A stretch of DNA of 64,000 nucleotides from Opitutia bacterium UBA7876 (GTDB taxonomy: Bacteria; Verrucomicrobiota; Verrucomicrobiia; Opitutales; Seribacteraceae): NCBI GenBank assembly GCA_002500665.1, contig DLRY01000028.1:1-64000 (forward strand). The letters run 5' to 3'. The first letter of the stretch is position 1. Each line of letters begins with the position of its first letter. Under the pieces are notes generated by a model. That model saw only the letters and a program-made list of their open reading frames with translations. It had not been told where the DNA came from and did not search any database. Positions 9,174 to 17,112 of this stretch are shown one piece after another. The translations under genes and the position numbers were made by a program.

Positions 9174-11927
9174 TTAGGAGGTTTCCTTGTCCATCTCGGC
9201 ACCCAAGGCTTGGGCGACGAGCTCGGCTTGTTCCATTTTATGGAGGGTAAGGGAACCGGTCGCGGGACTGGCGGTGGCCGTTCTTCCCACGTACTCGGGC
9301 TTGCGACCCAGGCCTTCCTCCAAAAGCGGAGCCAAAAAGGACCAAGCCCCCATATTTTCTGGCTCTTCCTGGCACCAGACGACCCTCTTGGCCTTGGCAA
9401 AGGGCTTGGTCAGGGCTTCGAACTTTTCATTATTGAAGGGATAGAACTGTTCCACACGAAGGATGGAAGCCTTGGGGGAACGAATTCCCTCCCGGGCCTC
9501 GAGCAGATCGTAGTAAACCTTGCCCGAGCACATGACGAGGGTATCGGGACGGGCGGGAGGAGCAGGATCGGGGATGAATTCCTCGAACGTCGCCTTGGTC
9601 AATTCCTTGAGCTCGGATACGCACTGCTTGTGACGGAGTAAGCTCTTCGGCGACATGATGATGAGGGGCTTGGCGAATTCCTTCTTCTTCTGGCGCCTGA
9701 GGGCATGAAAGTACTGGGCAGGGGTGGAAAGGTTCGCCACCACTACGTTGTCCTCGGCGCAACCTTGGAGAAATCGCTCCAGGCGGGCTGAACTGTGCTC
9801 AGGGCCTTGCCCCTCAAAACCATGGGGCAGGAGAAGAACGAGATCGGAAACGGCTCCCCACTTGTCTTCCGCGCTCATGATGAACTGGTCGATGATGACT
9901 TGAGCCCCATTGGCAAAGTCACCGAACTGGGCCTCCCAGATCGCGAGCATGCTCGGGTAGTCCAGGGAATACCCGTAGTCGAAGGCGAGCACGGCGGCTT
10001 CCGAGAGGAGAGAATTATAGACGCAGAACTTACCCTGCCTGTCCTCCATGTTGAGCAGAGGAACGTACCGGGAGCGGTCTTTAGAGTCGTACCAGGCGGC
10101 ATGGCGGTGGCTGAAGGTTCCCCGCTCGCTATCCTGGCCCGAGAGCCGCACGGGAGTTCCCTCCAGCATCAGGGAACCGAAGGCAAGGAGCTCCGCCAAA
10201 CCCCAGTCGATTCCTTGGCCCGACTTGTAGTTCTTGGCCTTGGCGTCGACTTGGCGCTTGATCTTGGGATTCAGGTTGAATCCTTCGGGGCAGGTCGAAA
10301 GGGCCATAATCACCTTGTCGAGATCCTTCTTGGGCACAGCCGTTTCCACCGGACTGAAGTCAAAGGGAATCTGGTGAACCGCCACCGATCCTTCAAAAGT
10401 GCTTGATTTCTTTACCGTCTTGACCTTTTCCAAGGAAGCGTCGAGGTGGCGGCGAAGGCCCTTCTGAATTTCACCGCATTCCTCCTTGGTCAGTTCGCCC
10501 GCCTTGACGAGTTCTTCCGAGAAAAGGGCGGATATTGACGGCATCTCCCTGATCTTGCGGTAGAGCAGGGGCTGGGTAAAGGCGGGATCATCCGCCTCAT
10601 TGTGCCCATGCTTGCGGTAGCAATTGACGTCGATCACGACGTCCTCGCCGAATTTCTGCCTGTAGGCGAGGGCAATTTCCGCAACCATGGCGACGGAGAG
10701 GGGGTCGTTTCCATTGACGTGAAAGATGGGGGCCTCGATGGCCTTCGCCACGTCCGTACAGTACAGGCTGGAACGGGCATCGGTAGGAGACGTCGTAAAG
10801 CCGATCTGGTTGTTTACCACCACGTGGACGGTGCCACCCGTGCGGTACCCGGGGAGCTTGGAGAAGTTGAATACCTCCGCAACCACACCTTGACCGGCCA
10901 TGGCGGCATCCCCATGAACCAAGATGGGGAGAACCCGCTTGCGCTCACTGTCGCCCCGCAGCCTCTGCCGCGCCCGGGCCTTGCCCTCGACCACGCCATT
11001 GACCGCCTCGAGGTGGCTGGGATTGGGTGAAAGATGAATCACCACCTGCTGCCCATTGGAAGTGGTTCGGACGGACTCGTAGCCAAGGTGATATTTGACG
11101 TCCCCGCTACCATGAGCTCCATCGGGAACGAAGTTTTCCGAGAACTCACGGAATATAAACTCATGAGATTTCCCCATGACGTTGGCCAGGACGTTAAGGC
11201 GCCCCCTGTGGGCCATCCCCATGACGATTTCCTCAACCCCCTCGTCGGGGCACTTCTGGAAGATCGAGTCAAGGGCCGTTATAAGGGATTCTCCGCCCTC
11301 CAAGGAGAAGCGTTTTTGTCCCACGTAGCGCGTATGAAGAAAATTCTCGAATTCCTCAGCCTGCAGGATTTTGCGTAGGATACGTACCTTCTCATCATGA
11401 GAGAAGGCGGGGCGGTTGTCCGTCGGCTCGATCCTGGACTGGATCCAGCGCCTCTTCTCCGTAGCCTGTATGTGAAGGTACTCGACGCCGACGTTTTCGC
11501 AGTAGGTCCTCTTGAGACGATCGAGGATCTCGCCGATGGACATGCGCACCCCACCGAGGTAGTTCCCGGTAAAGTGGATCTCGGAAAGGTCCGAGGGCTC
11601 GAATCCGAGTCGCTTCAGGCTCAAGCGCGGGTTTTCCTCCACCTCGGGTTCGAGGGGATCAAAGGAGGCCTGGGTATGGCCGATGTCTCGAAAGGCATAG
11701 ATTGCTCCGTAGAGACGGGCATGCTTCTCGATGGAAGAATGGCCCGCATCCATGGCAGGAGCCTGCGTTTCGCTGACCACAACGCCGTTTTCGCCATATC
11801 CAAGGTGGAAGCCCTCGAAGAAGTACTGCCACTCGGGCTCCATCTCTGAAGGAGCCTTCAGCCATCTGAGATAGTTTTCCTCAATCTCATCGACGTTCCA
11901 TCGGGTGGCAAAGCTCGGGTTCTTCAT
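9174..11927 (-). CDS. sucA: 2-Oxoglutarate dehydrogenase E1
   Basis: This is the thiamine-diphosphate-dependent decarboxylase of the TCA cycle. The 917-residue protein has the N-terminal E2-binding segment (W-Q-Y-F-F-E-G-F). It also has M-G-M-A-H-R-G-R-L-N-V-L-A-N-V near 240, H-G-D-A-A-M-A-G-Q-G with the ThDP diphosphate loop, the G-H-N-E-A-D-D-P segment and the C-terminal transketolase-like domain. Length is normal for the family. It heads the operon sucA-odhB-lpdA with 12- and 3-base gaps. A perfect palindrome (11946-11974) lies 18 bases upstream of its ATG. Confidence 0.97.
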   Translation of the reverse strand: MKNPSFATRWNVDEIEENYLRWLKAPSEMEPEWQYFFEGFHLGYGENGVVVSETQAPAMDAGHSSIEKHARLYGAIYAFRDIGHTQASFDPLEPEVEENPRLSLKRLGFEPSDLSEIHFTGNYLGGVRMSIGEILDRLKRTYCENVGVEYLHIQATEKRRWIQSRIEPTDNRPAFSHDEKVRILRKILQAEEFENFLHTRYVGQKRFSLEGGESLITALDSIFQKCPDEGVEEIVMGMAHRGRLNVLANVMGKSHEFIFREFSENFVPDGAHGSGDVKYHLGYESVRTTSNGQQVVIHLSPNPSHLEAVNGVVEGKARARQRLRGDSERKRVLPILVHGDAAMAGQGVVAEVFNFSKLPGYRTGGTVHVVVNNQIGFTTSPTDARSSLYCTDVAKAIEAPIFHVNGNDPLSVAMVAEIALAYRQKFGEDVVIDVNCYRKHGHNEADDPAFTQPLLYRKIREMPSISALFSEELVKAGELTKEECGEIQKGLRRHLDASLEKVKTVKKSSTFEGSVAVHQIPFDFSPVETAVPKKDLDKVIMALSTCPEGFNLNPKIKRQVDAKAKNYKSGQGIDWGLAELLAFGSLMLEGTPVRLSGQDSERGTFSHRHAAWYDSKDRSRYVPLLNMEDRQGKFCVYNSLLSEAAVLAFDYGYSLDYPSMLAIWEAQFGDFANGAQVIIDQFIMSAEDKWGAVSDLVLLLPHGFEGQGPEHSSARLERFLQGCAEDNVVVANLSTPAQYFHALRRQKKKEFAKPLIIMSPKSLLRHKQCVSELKELTKATFEEFIPDPAPPARPDTLVMCSGKVYYDLLEAREGIRSPKASILRVEQFYPFNNEKFEALTKPFAKAKRVVWCQEEPENMGAWSFLAPLLEEGLGRKPEYVGRTATASPATGSLTLHKMEQAELVAQALGAEMDKETS

Positions 11928-11945
11928 GTTTTGATAGTAGGGGAC

Positions 11946-11974
11946 TTTCTCTCGTATTCGCGATACGAGAGAAA
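11946..11974. promoter_or_regulatory. 29-bp perfect palindrome upstream of sucA
   Basis: Twelve-base arms (TTTCTCTCGTAT and its exact complement) flank a 5-base centre TCGCG. It sits in the 99-base gap between the riboflavin-kinase-like gene and sucA, 18 bases before the sucA ATG. There is no T-run after the stem on either strand, so it is not an ordinary intrinsic terminator. It may be an operator, or a 5'-leader hairpin controlling sucA. Confidence 0.6.
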
Positions 11975-12026
11975 AACAAGGAAAACTTGAAAAAAAACGG
12001 ACTCGCTCGCGAGAGTTTCTGAACCC

Positions 12027-12506
12027 TCAAGCCTCCGGCATGGCAAAGCTCATTTCTTCGGGATAGTGTGCAAGCTCCACTTCATGCCCATAGGCAACCC
12101 CGGGCAGTTCGGGGGCCAGGATCTCGATGACGTGAGGATCCTGATGAAACTCCAGTTTGGTCGAAGGGTGAGGCCAGTAGACCAAGGCCTCGACGAAGGA
12201 AGTTTCCCCAGCCGGTCTGATCCGGCATGAGTAGAAGGAAAAGTTCTCAGCCGGCAGGCTAGGAGACCATTTCACGCCTGGAAAAAAGTGGGTTGGGTTA
12301 CCCGGCATAAAAAGGCAGGGCGCCACGGATAAATTGAGGGTTCCGGGGTAAAAACCACTCAGATCCAGCCCAAGTTCCCAAAAAAAGGGTTTCTGCATGG
12401 CAAGGGTGCCGGCGGGGAATCGGGGATCGGGGGTTTTGCCGGAGGCAACGCCATGGCCCTGGACGAGAATTCCTTCACTTAAAACCTCTTCCATACCCGC
12501 GACCAA
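12027..12506 (-). CDS. Conserved hypothetical, resembling DUF120/riboflavin kinase-like domain
   Basis: The 159-residue protein begins with a G-x-L-V-x-G-H-G-V-A-S-G-K segment. It then has a central M-Q-K-P-F-F-W-E-L-G-L-D-L-S-G-F-Y-P-G-T-L-N-L segment. The pattern G-x-G-x-x-S-G with L-G-x-x-P-x-P-G-T-L-N is reminiscent of the archaeal CTP-dependent riboflavin kinase (DUF120) barrel, but identity is too weak to assign that reaction. The C-terminal part has W-P-H-P-S-T-K and I-L-A-P-E-L-P-G-V-x-Y-G, which look like conserved elements of a family of its own. It follows the zinc-ribbon gene by 27 bases and precedes sucA. The start could also be the Met at residue 5. Confidence 0.6.
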   Translation of the reverse strand: MVAGMEEVLSEGILVQGHGVASGKTPDPRFPAGTLAMQKPFFWELGLDLSGFYPGTLNLSVAPCLFMPGNPTHFFPGVKWSPSLPAENFSFYSCRIRPAGETSFVEALVYWPHPSTKLEFHQDPHVIEILAPELPGVAYGHEVELAHYPEEMSFAMPEA

Positions 12507-12533
12507 ACGCTCTCCAAAGGCAACTGGACCGCC

Positions 12534-12752
12534 TCAGGGGCAAAAGCACTTGAAGAAGCGGTTGCCTGTCCCTCCCGGGCCTATGCGGACCCTGACCGGG
12601 TGCATGCAGCGGGGGCAATGGCCGGAGTAGGCATCCCCGCGCTTGGTCTTGTAAATCCTCCCATAGGCCCCGCAGCGAACGAAATGAATGCCCAGAAAGG
12701 CTCGGCCCTTCTCCTGAGGGGAAGAATTCGAGGAAGGCGGCAATTGCCTCAT
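12534..12752 (-). CDS. Small zinc-ribbon protein (72 aa)
   Basis: The start is the ATG at 12752, which overlaps the upstream gene's stop (ATGA); a longer upstream reading would be antisense-free but overlap that gene heavily. The 72 residues contain F-V-R-C-G-A-Y-G-R-I-Y, then C-P-R-C-M and a terminal F-F-K-C-F-C-P, so four to five cysteines could form a zinc ribbon. The core G-I-H-F-V-R-C and R-F-F look conserved, and I recall similar small proteins of unknown function in Planctomycetes and Verrucomicrobia. The tight coupling suggests joint expression with the flagellin-like gene. Confidence 0.7.
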   Translation of the reverse strand: MRQLPPSSNSSPQEKGRAFLGIHFVRCGAYGRIYKTKRGDAYSGHCPRCMHPVRVRIGPGGTGNRFFKCFCP

Positions 12753-13450
12753 TCCGTATCGAGTCCTTGGATTCCCCGGATCAGTCCGTCTACCCGCTTG
12801 CCGAGAAGGTTTGCCTGTACGGAGAGCCCATCGTGACCATCGATGACGTCCGAAACCCAAGTCTTGACCCGCTCCTCAATGAACTTGAGCTTCTTTTGGG
12901 CCTCCGGATCAGAGGCGAGGGCTTCGAAACTGGTCTGTAGATCGGTTTCGGCGGCATCGGTCTGGCCGAGCATTTCCTGCAGTGCCTGAAGAGACTTTTG
13001 AATTTCCTCGGCGTTAACTTCCTCGTCCGAACCCTGCAGAGGCTTTAGGTAATGGGGAGCGGCGGGTTGCTTGACCTTCGGGGCCTTCGGCCCAGCGTCC
13101 TTAAAGAGTTTGAAGGAGGAATCGGATCCATTCTGGCTGAAGAGACGCTTCTGGTTGAACTCCAGGCTGCAAAGCCATTTAAGTTCCTGCCTGAGCTTCT
13201 TGAACTTCTCCCTCGAATTCTTCTCGTCCTCAAGCGAAATGGAGCGGATGATGTCCGCCTTCATGGTGGCGGCAAGTTGGCCTATTTCCTCAAGAATCTC
13301 GACCGTCCGAAGAAGGACCTTTTGCTGGGTCTGGAGAAAGGACACCGCCGTCTGAAGGTGCTCCTCGAGATTCTGCTTGGTCTTGAGGGGGCTTTGCTCC
13401 TCGTCGATGGGCAATTTCTTCCGAGTCTTCTTGGATAGGCGTAGTCGCAT
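12749..13450 (-). CDS. Flagellin-like protein (D1 core), function unknown
   Basis: The 233-residue, mostly helical protein matches the flagellin D1 helices. A-V-S-F-L-Q-T-Q-Q-K-V-L near residue 35 corresponds to the flagellin segment I-S-x-x-Q-T-x-E-G-A-L. I-L-E-E-I-G-Q-L-A corresponds to I-L-x-R-x-x-E-L-A, and C-S-L-E-F-N-Q-K-R-L-F to the T-x-F-N-x-x-x-L segment. The C-terminus Q-A-N-L-L-G-K-R-V-D-G-L-I-R-G-I-Q-G-L-D-T-E resembles the S-R-I-x-D-x-D-x-A-x-E end. The terminal D0 helices of true flagellins are missing at both ends. There are no flagellar genes in the window, so a filament role is doubtful. It follows mnmA by 55 bases. Confidence 0.6.
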   Translation of the reverse strand: MRLRLSKKTRKKLPIDEEQSPLKTKQNLEEHLQTAVSFLQTQQKVLLRTVEILEEIGQLAATMKADIIRSISLEDEKNSREKFKKLRQELKWLCSLEFNQKRLFSQNGSDSSFKLFKDAGPKAPKVKQPAAPHYLKPLQGSDEEVNAEEIQKSLQALQEMLGQTDAAETDLQTSFEALASDPEAQKKLKFIEERVKTWVSDVIDGHDGLSVQANLLGKRVDGLIRGIQGLDTE

Positions 13451-13505
13451 GTTCTAGGAGATAATATGGCTTACCATGTTGTTCTGATCGAAGAAGGGGC
13501 CAGAA

Positions 13506-14645
13506 TCAAGCGGAAAGGGAAGAAGGTGCCTGCAAGTCGGCCCGCCCTTGAGAGGAAAGGGCGTAGGTACCACCACCCAAGAGCCTCTCGCCGTCATAGA
13601 AGGCGAGGACTTGCCCGGGGGCCAGCGCCCTTTGTTTATCCCTGAATACAATCTCCGCCCGGCCATCACCCAAAGAGCGGAACTTCAGGGGAGTAGAGGG
13701 GTCGCGATAGCGGGCTTTGCCGAGCAGATCCAGCTCCCCCTCGAGAGGCTCGGGCAAAAGGAAGGAAAGGTTCTCCACTCGATACTTCCGACCCCAGAGG
13801 GTGGATTCCTCCGGACTTTCGAAAGCCACGATCAGCCGGTTGGTCGACTCGTCCTTGCCCGTGACCACAAAATTCTCATGATCGGTATTGGACGGGACCC
13901 CGATTCCTCTTCGCTGCCCGAGCGTATAGCGATGAAGACCCAAGTGCCGACCCAGGACCCGGCCGTCGGTGGTTACGATCTCACCAGGGTTTTCGTCGAT
14001 GAAATTGGAAAGGAAATCCGTCACCTTGACCTTGCCGAGAAAACAAATCCCCTGACTGTCCTTCTTTTCGGCCACCGCCAGCCCAAATTCCGAAGCCATG
14101 GCCCGCACCTCGTGTTTTTCAAGTTTCCCCAAGGGGAAGCGGGCCGCGGCGAACTGAGGGGTTGTGAGGCGGGCAAGAAAATAGGATTGGTCCTTGTTCT
14201 TGTCACGGCCCTCCCAAAGCTCGGGCAATGAAACGGCATCTTCCCTTCGGATGCAATAGTGGCCGGTAGCGAGCGCATCGAAACCTTTCTGGCGGGCATG
14301 ATCGAGCAGGGCCCCGAATTTCATCGCCCGGTTGCAAAGCACGTCCGGATTCGGGGTAATGCCCACGGCGTACCCGTCAACCATAGGCAGAACCACTTCC
14401 CGGTGGTAAAAGTCAATGAAGTTAACCACCTCGAAGGAAATGCCCAGTGAATCGGCAACCGCTTCCGCATCAGCCAGATCACGCGCCCCGGGGCAGTCGC
14501 CCAGCAGGTCTTCCTCATTCTCCCAGGTCCTGACGTAGACCCCGGCCACCTCGTGACCCTGCTTCTTGAGCAAAGCGGCCGCAACGGAGCTATCCACCCC
14601 TCCCGAGAGGGCGACGAGTATGCGTTCCGCTGTTGGTTTGGCCAT
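13506..14645 (-). CDS. mnmA: tRNA-specific 2-thiouridylase MnmA
   Basis: It thiolates U34 of Lys, Glu and Gln tRNAs. The 379-residue protein has the PP-loop S-G-G-V-D-S-S at 14-20. The catalytic cysteine is Cys104 in N-P-D-V-L-C-N, and the second cysteine, which receives the persulfide, is in S-Q-G-I-C-F-L-G near 206. G-H-Y-C-I-R and L-G-Q-R-R-G-I-G-V segments are also family-typical. It is first in a minus-strand run continuing into the flagellin-like and zinc-ribbon genes. No ribosome binding site is evident. Confidence 0.97.
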   Translation of the reverse strand: MAKPTAERILVALSGGVDSSVAAALLKKQGHEVAGVYVRTWENEEDLLGDCPGARDLADAEAVADSLGISFEVVNFIDFYHREVVLPMVDGYAVGITPNPDVLCNRAMKFGALLDHARQKGFDALATGHYCIRREDAVSLPELWEGRDKNKDQSYFLARLTTPQFAAARFPLGKLEKHEVRAMASEFGLAVAEKKDSQGICFLGKVKVTDFLSNFIDENPGEIVTTDGRVLGRHLGLHRYTLGQRRGIGVPSNTDHENFVVTGKDESTNRLIVAFESPEESTLWGRKYRVENLSFLLPEPLEGELDLLGKARYRDPSTPLKFRSLGDGRAEIVFRDKQRALAPGQVLAFYDGERLLGGGTYALSSQGRADLQAPSSLSA

Positions 14646-14721
14646 GAAACCTAGAAGGATGAACCTGATTGCCTAAAAGGGCAAAATTTTTCGATTGGCG
14701 TCAACCGCCCCTTTCGTTTGA

Positions 14722-17034
14722 TTGCCCTGGGTGTATAGTGGAGGAGGAGAGGTTTGGCGAAGAGACGACAGGAATGGAATCGTCTTCCTTGAAAAAGACT
14801 GGGACGGTTCCACTTTGCCCATGAAACTAGTCGCCGAGGCAGGACTGGCGGGCTCGGACTTCGAGCCTTTTGACCTGTGGGAGCGAGCCAAGCTGGGCGG
14901 CTATTCGAAAATTGGAGGAAAAGCCCTTTTTTTGCTCGAACCGGAACGCTTCCCCTCCCTTCTCAGGACGGGGGAAACGGAGGTTTTTCTAGCCTCTGAA
15001 TGGAATGACTGGGAAAAGGCCCGGGACGAGGAATGCTGGAAACTGGAACTAGAGAAGGGCAACCTATGCCTCTGGATGAACTGGGAGGATCTCCTGCACC
15101 TTGGTGTATTCGAGTTCAAGTTCATCACGCGGGAAGGCCGCTGGCTGGATCCGCCCGACTCCTTCCCCGGTGTTAATGAAAAGATCCCCGGGGCAGTCAA
15201 TTTCGTTTTCGACCCCGCCCGCACGGGTAGGGACTTGGTTGGCTTCCGGGTCATGCCGGTGCCCGAGGCCACCTGCCTCGACGGACTTCTGCGGGAAAGG
15301 CCAACCGGTAGCTTCGGCTATGCGGAGGAGGGGAATGGCAGCCGATTTCGGGTCTACGCACCACGGGCCCATCAAGTCGAACTTCTCTTCTTCGATGATC
15401 CGGACGGCGAAGCCTCCGAGACTCATCTTATGGAAAGGAACGAGGACGGCAGCTGGAGCCTGGACCTACCCGAGAGGTCGAGCGGGTGCCTCTACTGCTA
15501 CGCAGTCAGCGGCCCGGAATATGCCTCGCGCGGGCCTCGTCGGGTCAGGATATTGGACCCCTATGCACTCGCCGCTACCGGGCGGAACGGTCCCGGGATC
15601 GCCATGCCCGTACCCAAACCCGTGGCCGGCAAGGATGCCTTCGTTCCTCCGGAGATGAAGGACCTCGTGATCGCAGAGGCCCACTTGCGCGACCTTTTGG
15701 CCCATGCTCCAGCCGACCTGACTGCGGAGGAAAGACTGGGTTTTACGGGGTTGTCCAAGTGGCTTGAGTCGGAAGATTGTTACTTGCGGCGACTGGGTGT
15801 GAACGCGGTCGAGATTCAGCCGATTCTGGAGTTCGACTCCCTGAGCCAGGAAGAATACCACTGGGGGTACATGCCGGTTAGCTTCATGGCCCCAGCCTCG
15901 GCCTACGCGGGCAATGCCCTCGACGGATCGGCGGTTCGGGAATTCAGGAAACTAGTGGAAAGTTTCCACAATGCCGGTCTGGCTGTGATTCTTGACGTCG
16001 TATACAACCACGTCGGCGTGCCCAATCACCTCGGGCACCTCGACCGGGAATTGTATTTCACGATCGACGAACTGGGAAGGCTGACTAACCACAGCGGATG
16101 TGGGAACGACTTGAATTGCCAATCCGAACCCTCTCGCAAGCTCGTACTCGACAGCGTTCTATACCTCGTGCGGACCTTTGACGTCGACGGCTTCCGCTTC
16201 GACCTCGGCGAATTGCTCGGGATCGACCTTCTGAGCGAAATCGAGACGGAAACGCGGAGAATCAAGCCCAACCTGATCCTCATCGCCGAACCCTGGAGCT
16301 TCCGGGGCCGACTGCCGGCTGAAATCAATGCCACTGGTTTCTCCCTGTGGAGCGATGCCTGCCGGGAGAGGATTATCTCCTACGTCGATGAAGGTTGCCT
16401 TGATCCCAGATCCGCCCTCGACCTGCTCCAAGGCAAGCTCGACCCGGAAAACCGATTCCCCTGGCAATCCGTAAACTACCTCGAGTCGCACGACGACCAC
16501 GCCTTCGTAGACCGGTTGTGCCGTGCCGCCGACTGGAAGGACGGGAAACCGCCTGCCGGAATTGAGGAAAAGGCTCGATTGGCCATCGGACTGACTCTCC
16601 TTTCCCCCGGCATCCCTATGCTGGCTGCCGGTCAGGACTTTATGCGAGGCAAGCAGGGGGTGAGAAATACCTACCTGCGAGGGGACCTCAACGCCCTGGA
16701 CTACGGTCAACTGGAGCATTTCGGCGGATTCAGCGATTGGGTCCGCTCCCTCATCGCCTTCAGGCTCTCAAGAGAAGGAAGTTTTCTGCGCCCCTCGTCC
16801 TTCGGGGAAATCGAATACGAGGAACTGGTGGAAGGGCAGAGCTTTGGCCTCCTAATTAGACGTAAAGGGGAATCCAGCAGGGTGATCCTCGTCAACCCTA
16901 CTGGCTGCACTCTACGTATCCCTCTGCCTGAGGCCAGAGGGGAGGGTGAAGCGAGCGTCGTCTGGGGAAAATGCGAATCCCTCCCGGGAAAGATAGCACC
17001 CTTCGATTTCCAAGTGCTTGAGCTCCCCGCCTGA
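14722..17034 (+). CDS. GH13 debranching/pullulanase-type glucan hydrolase
   Basis: The protein (up to 770 residues) has two N-terminal E-set/CBM48-like domains: about 45-165 (V-F-L-A-S-E-W-N-D-W, then F-K-F-I) and about 190-290 (R-F-R-V-Y-A-P-R-A). The GH13 barrel follows with all four conserved regions: D-V-V-Y-N-H near 424, G-F-R-F-D-L-G near 488 (nucleophile Asp), I-L-I-A-E-P-W near 518 (acid/base Glu) and Y-L-E-S-H-D-D-H near 586. The likely job is removing alpha-1,6 branches of glycogen or related glucan, consistent with a malQ gene further on. The start is uncertain: the listed TTG has no ribosome site, and ATG at 14821 (737 residues) is an alternative. Confidence 0.85.
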   Translation: MPWVYSGGGEVWRRDDRNGIVFLEKDWDGSTLPMKLVAEAGLAGSDFEPFDLWERAKLGGYSKIGGKALFLLEPERFPSLLRTGETEVFLASEWNDWEKARDEECWKLELEKGNLCLWMNWEDLLHLGVFEFKFITREGRWLDPPDSFPGVNEKIPGAVNFVFDPARTGRDLVGFRVMPVPEATCLDGLLRERPTGSFGYAEEGNGSRFRVYAPRAHQVELLFFDDPDGEASETHLMERNEDGSWSLDLPERSSGCLYCYAVSGPEYASRGPRRVRILDPYALAATGRNGPGIAMPVPKPVAGKDAFVPPEMKDLVIAEAHLRDLLAHAPADLTAEERLGFTGLSKWLESEDCYLRRLGVNAVEIQPILEFDSLSQEEYHWGYMPVSFMAPASAYAGNALDGSAVREFRKLVESFHNAGLAVILDVVYNHVGVPNHLGHLDRELYFTIDELGRLTNHSGCGNDLNCQSEPSRKLVLDSVLYLVRTFDVDGFRFDLGELLGIDLLSEIETETRRIKPNLILIAEPWSFRGRLPAEINATGFSLWSDACRERIISYVDEGCLDPRSALDLLQGKLDPENRFPWQSVNYLESHDDHAFVDRLCRAADWKDGKPPAGIEEKARLAIGLTLLSPGIPMLAAGQDFMRGKQGVRNTYLRGDLNALDYGQLEHFGGFSDWVRSLIAFRLSREGSFLRPSSFGEIEYEELVEGQSFGLLIRRKGESSRVILVNPTGCTLRIPLPEARGEGEASVVWGKCESLPGKIAPFDFQVLELPA

Positions 17035-17112
17035 AGGGGTCCTGAAAAAAATCTGAAAGGTTGCTAAGAAACTTGTAAAAATGGTAAAAAAAACACTAAA
17101 TATGGTCAGGAT

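Noticed and set aside
8742..9641. Long plus-strand frame opposite odhB/sucA
   Set aside because: It overlaps two certain genes on the other strand and has no recognisable motif.
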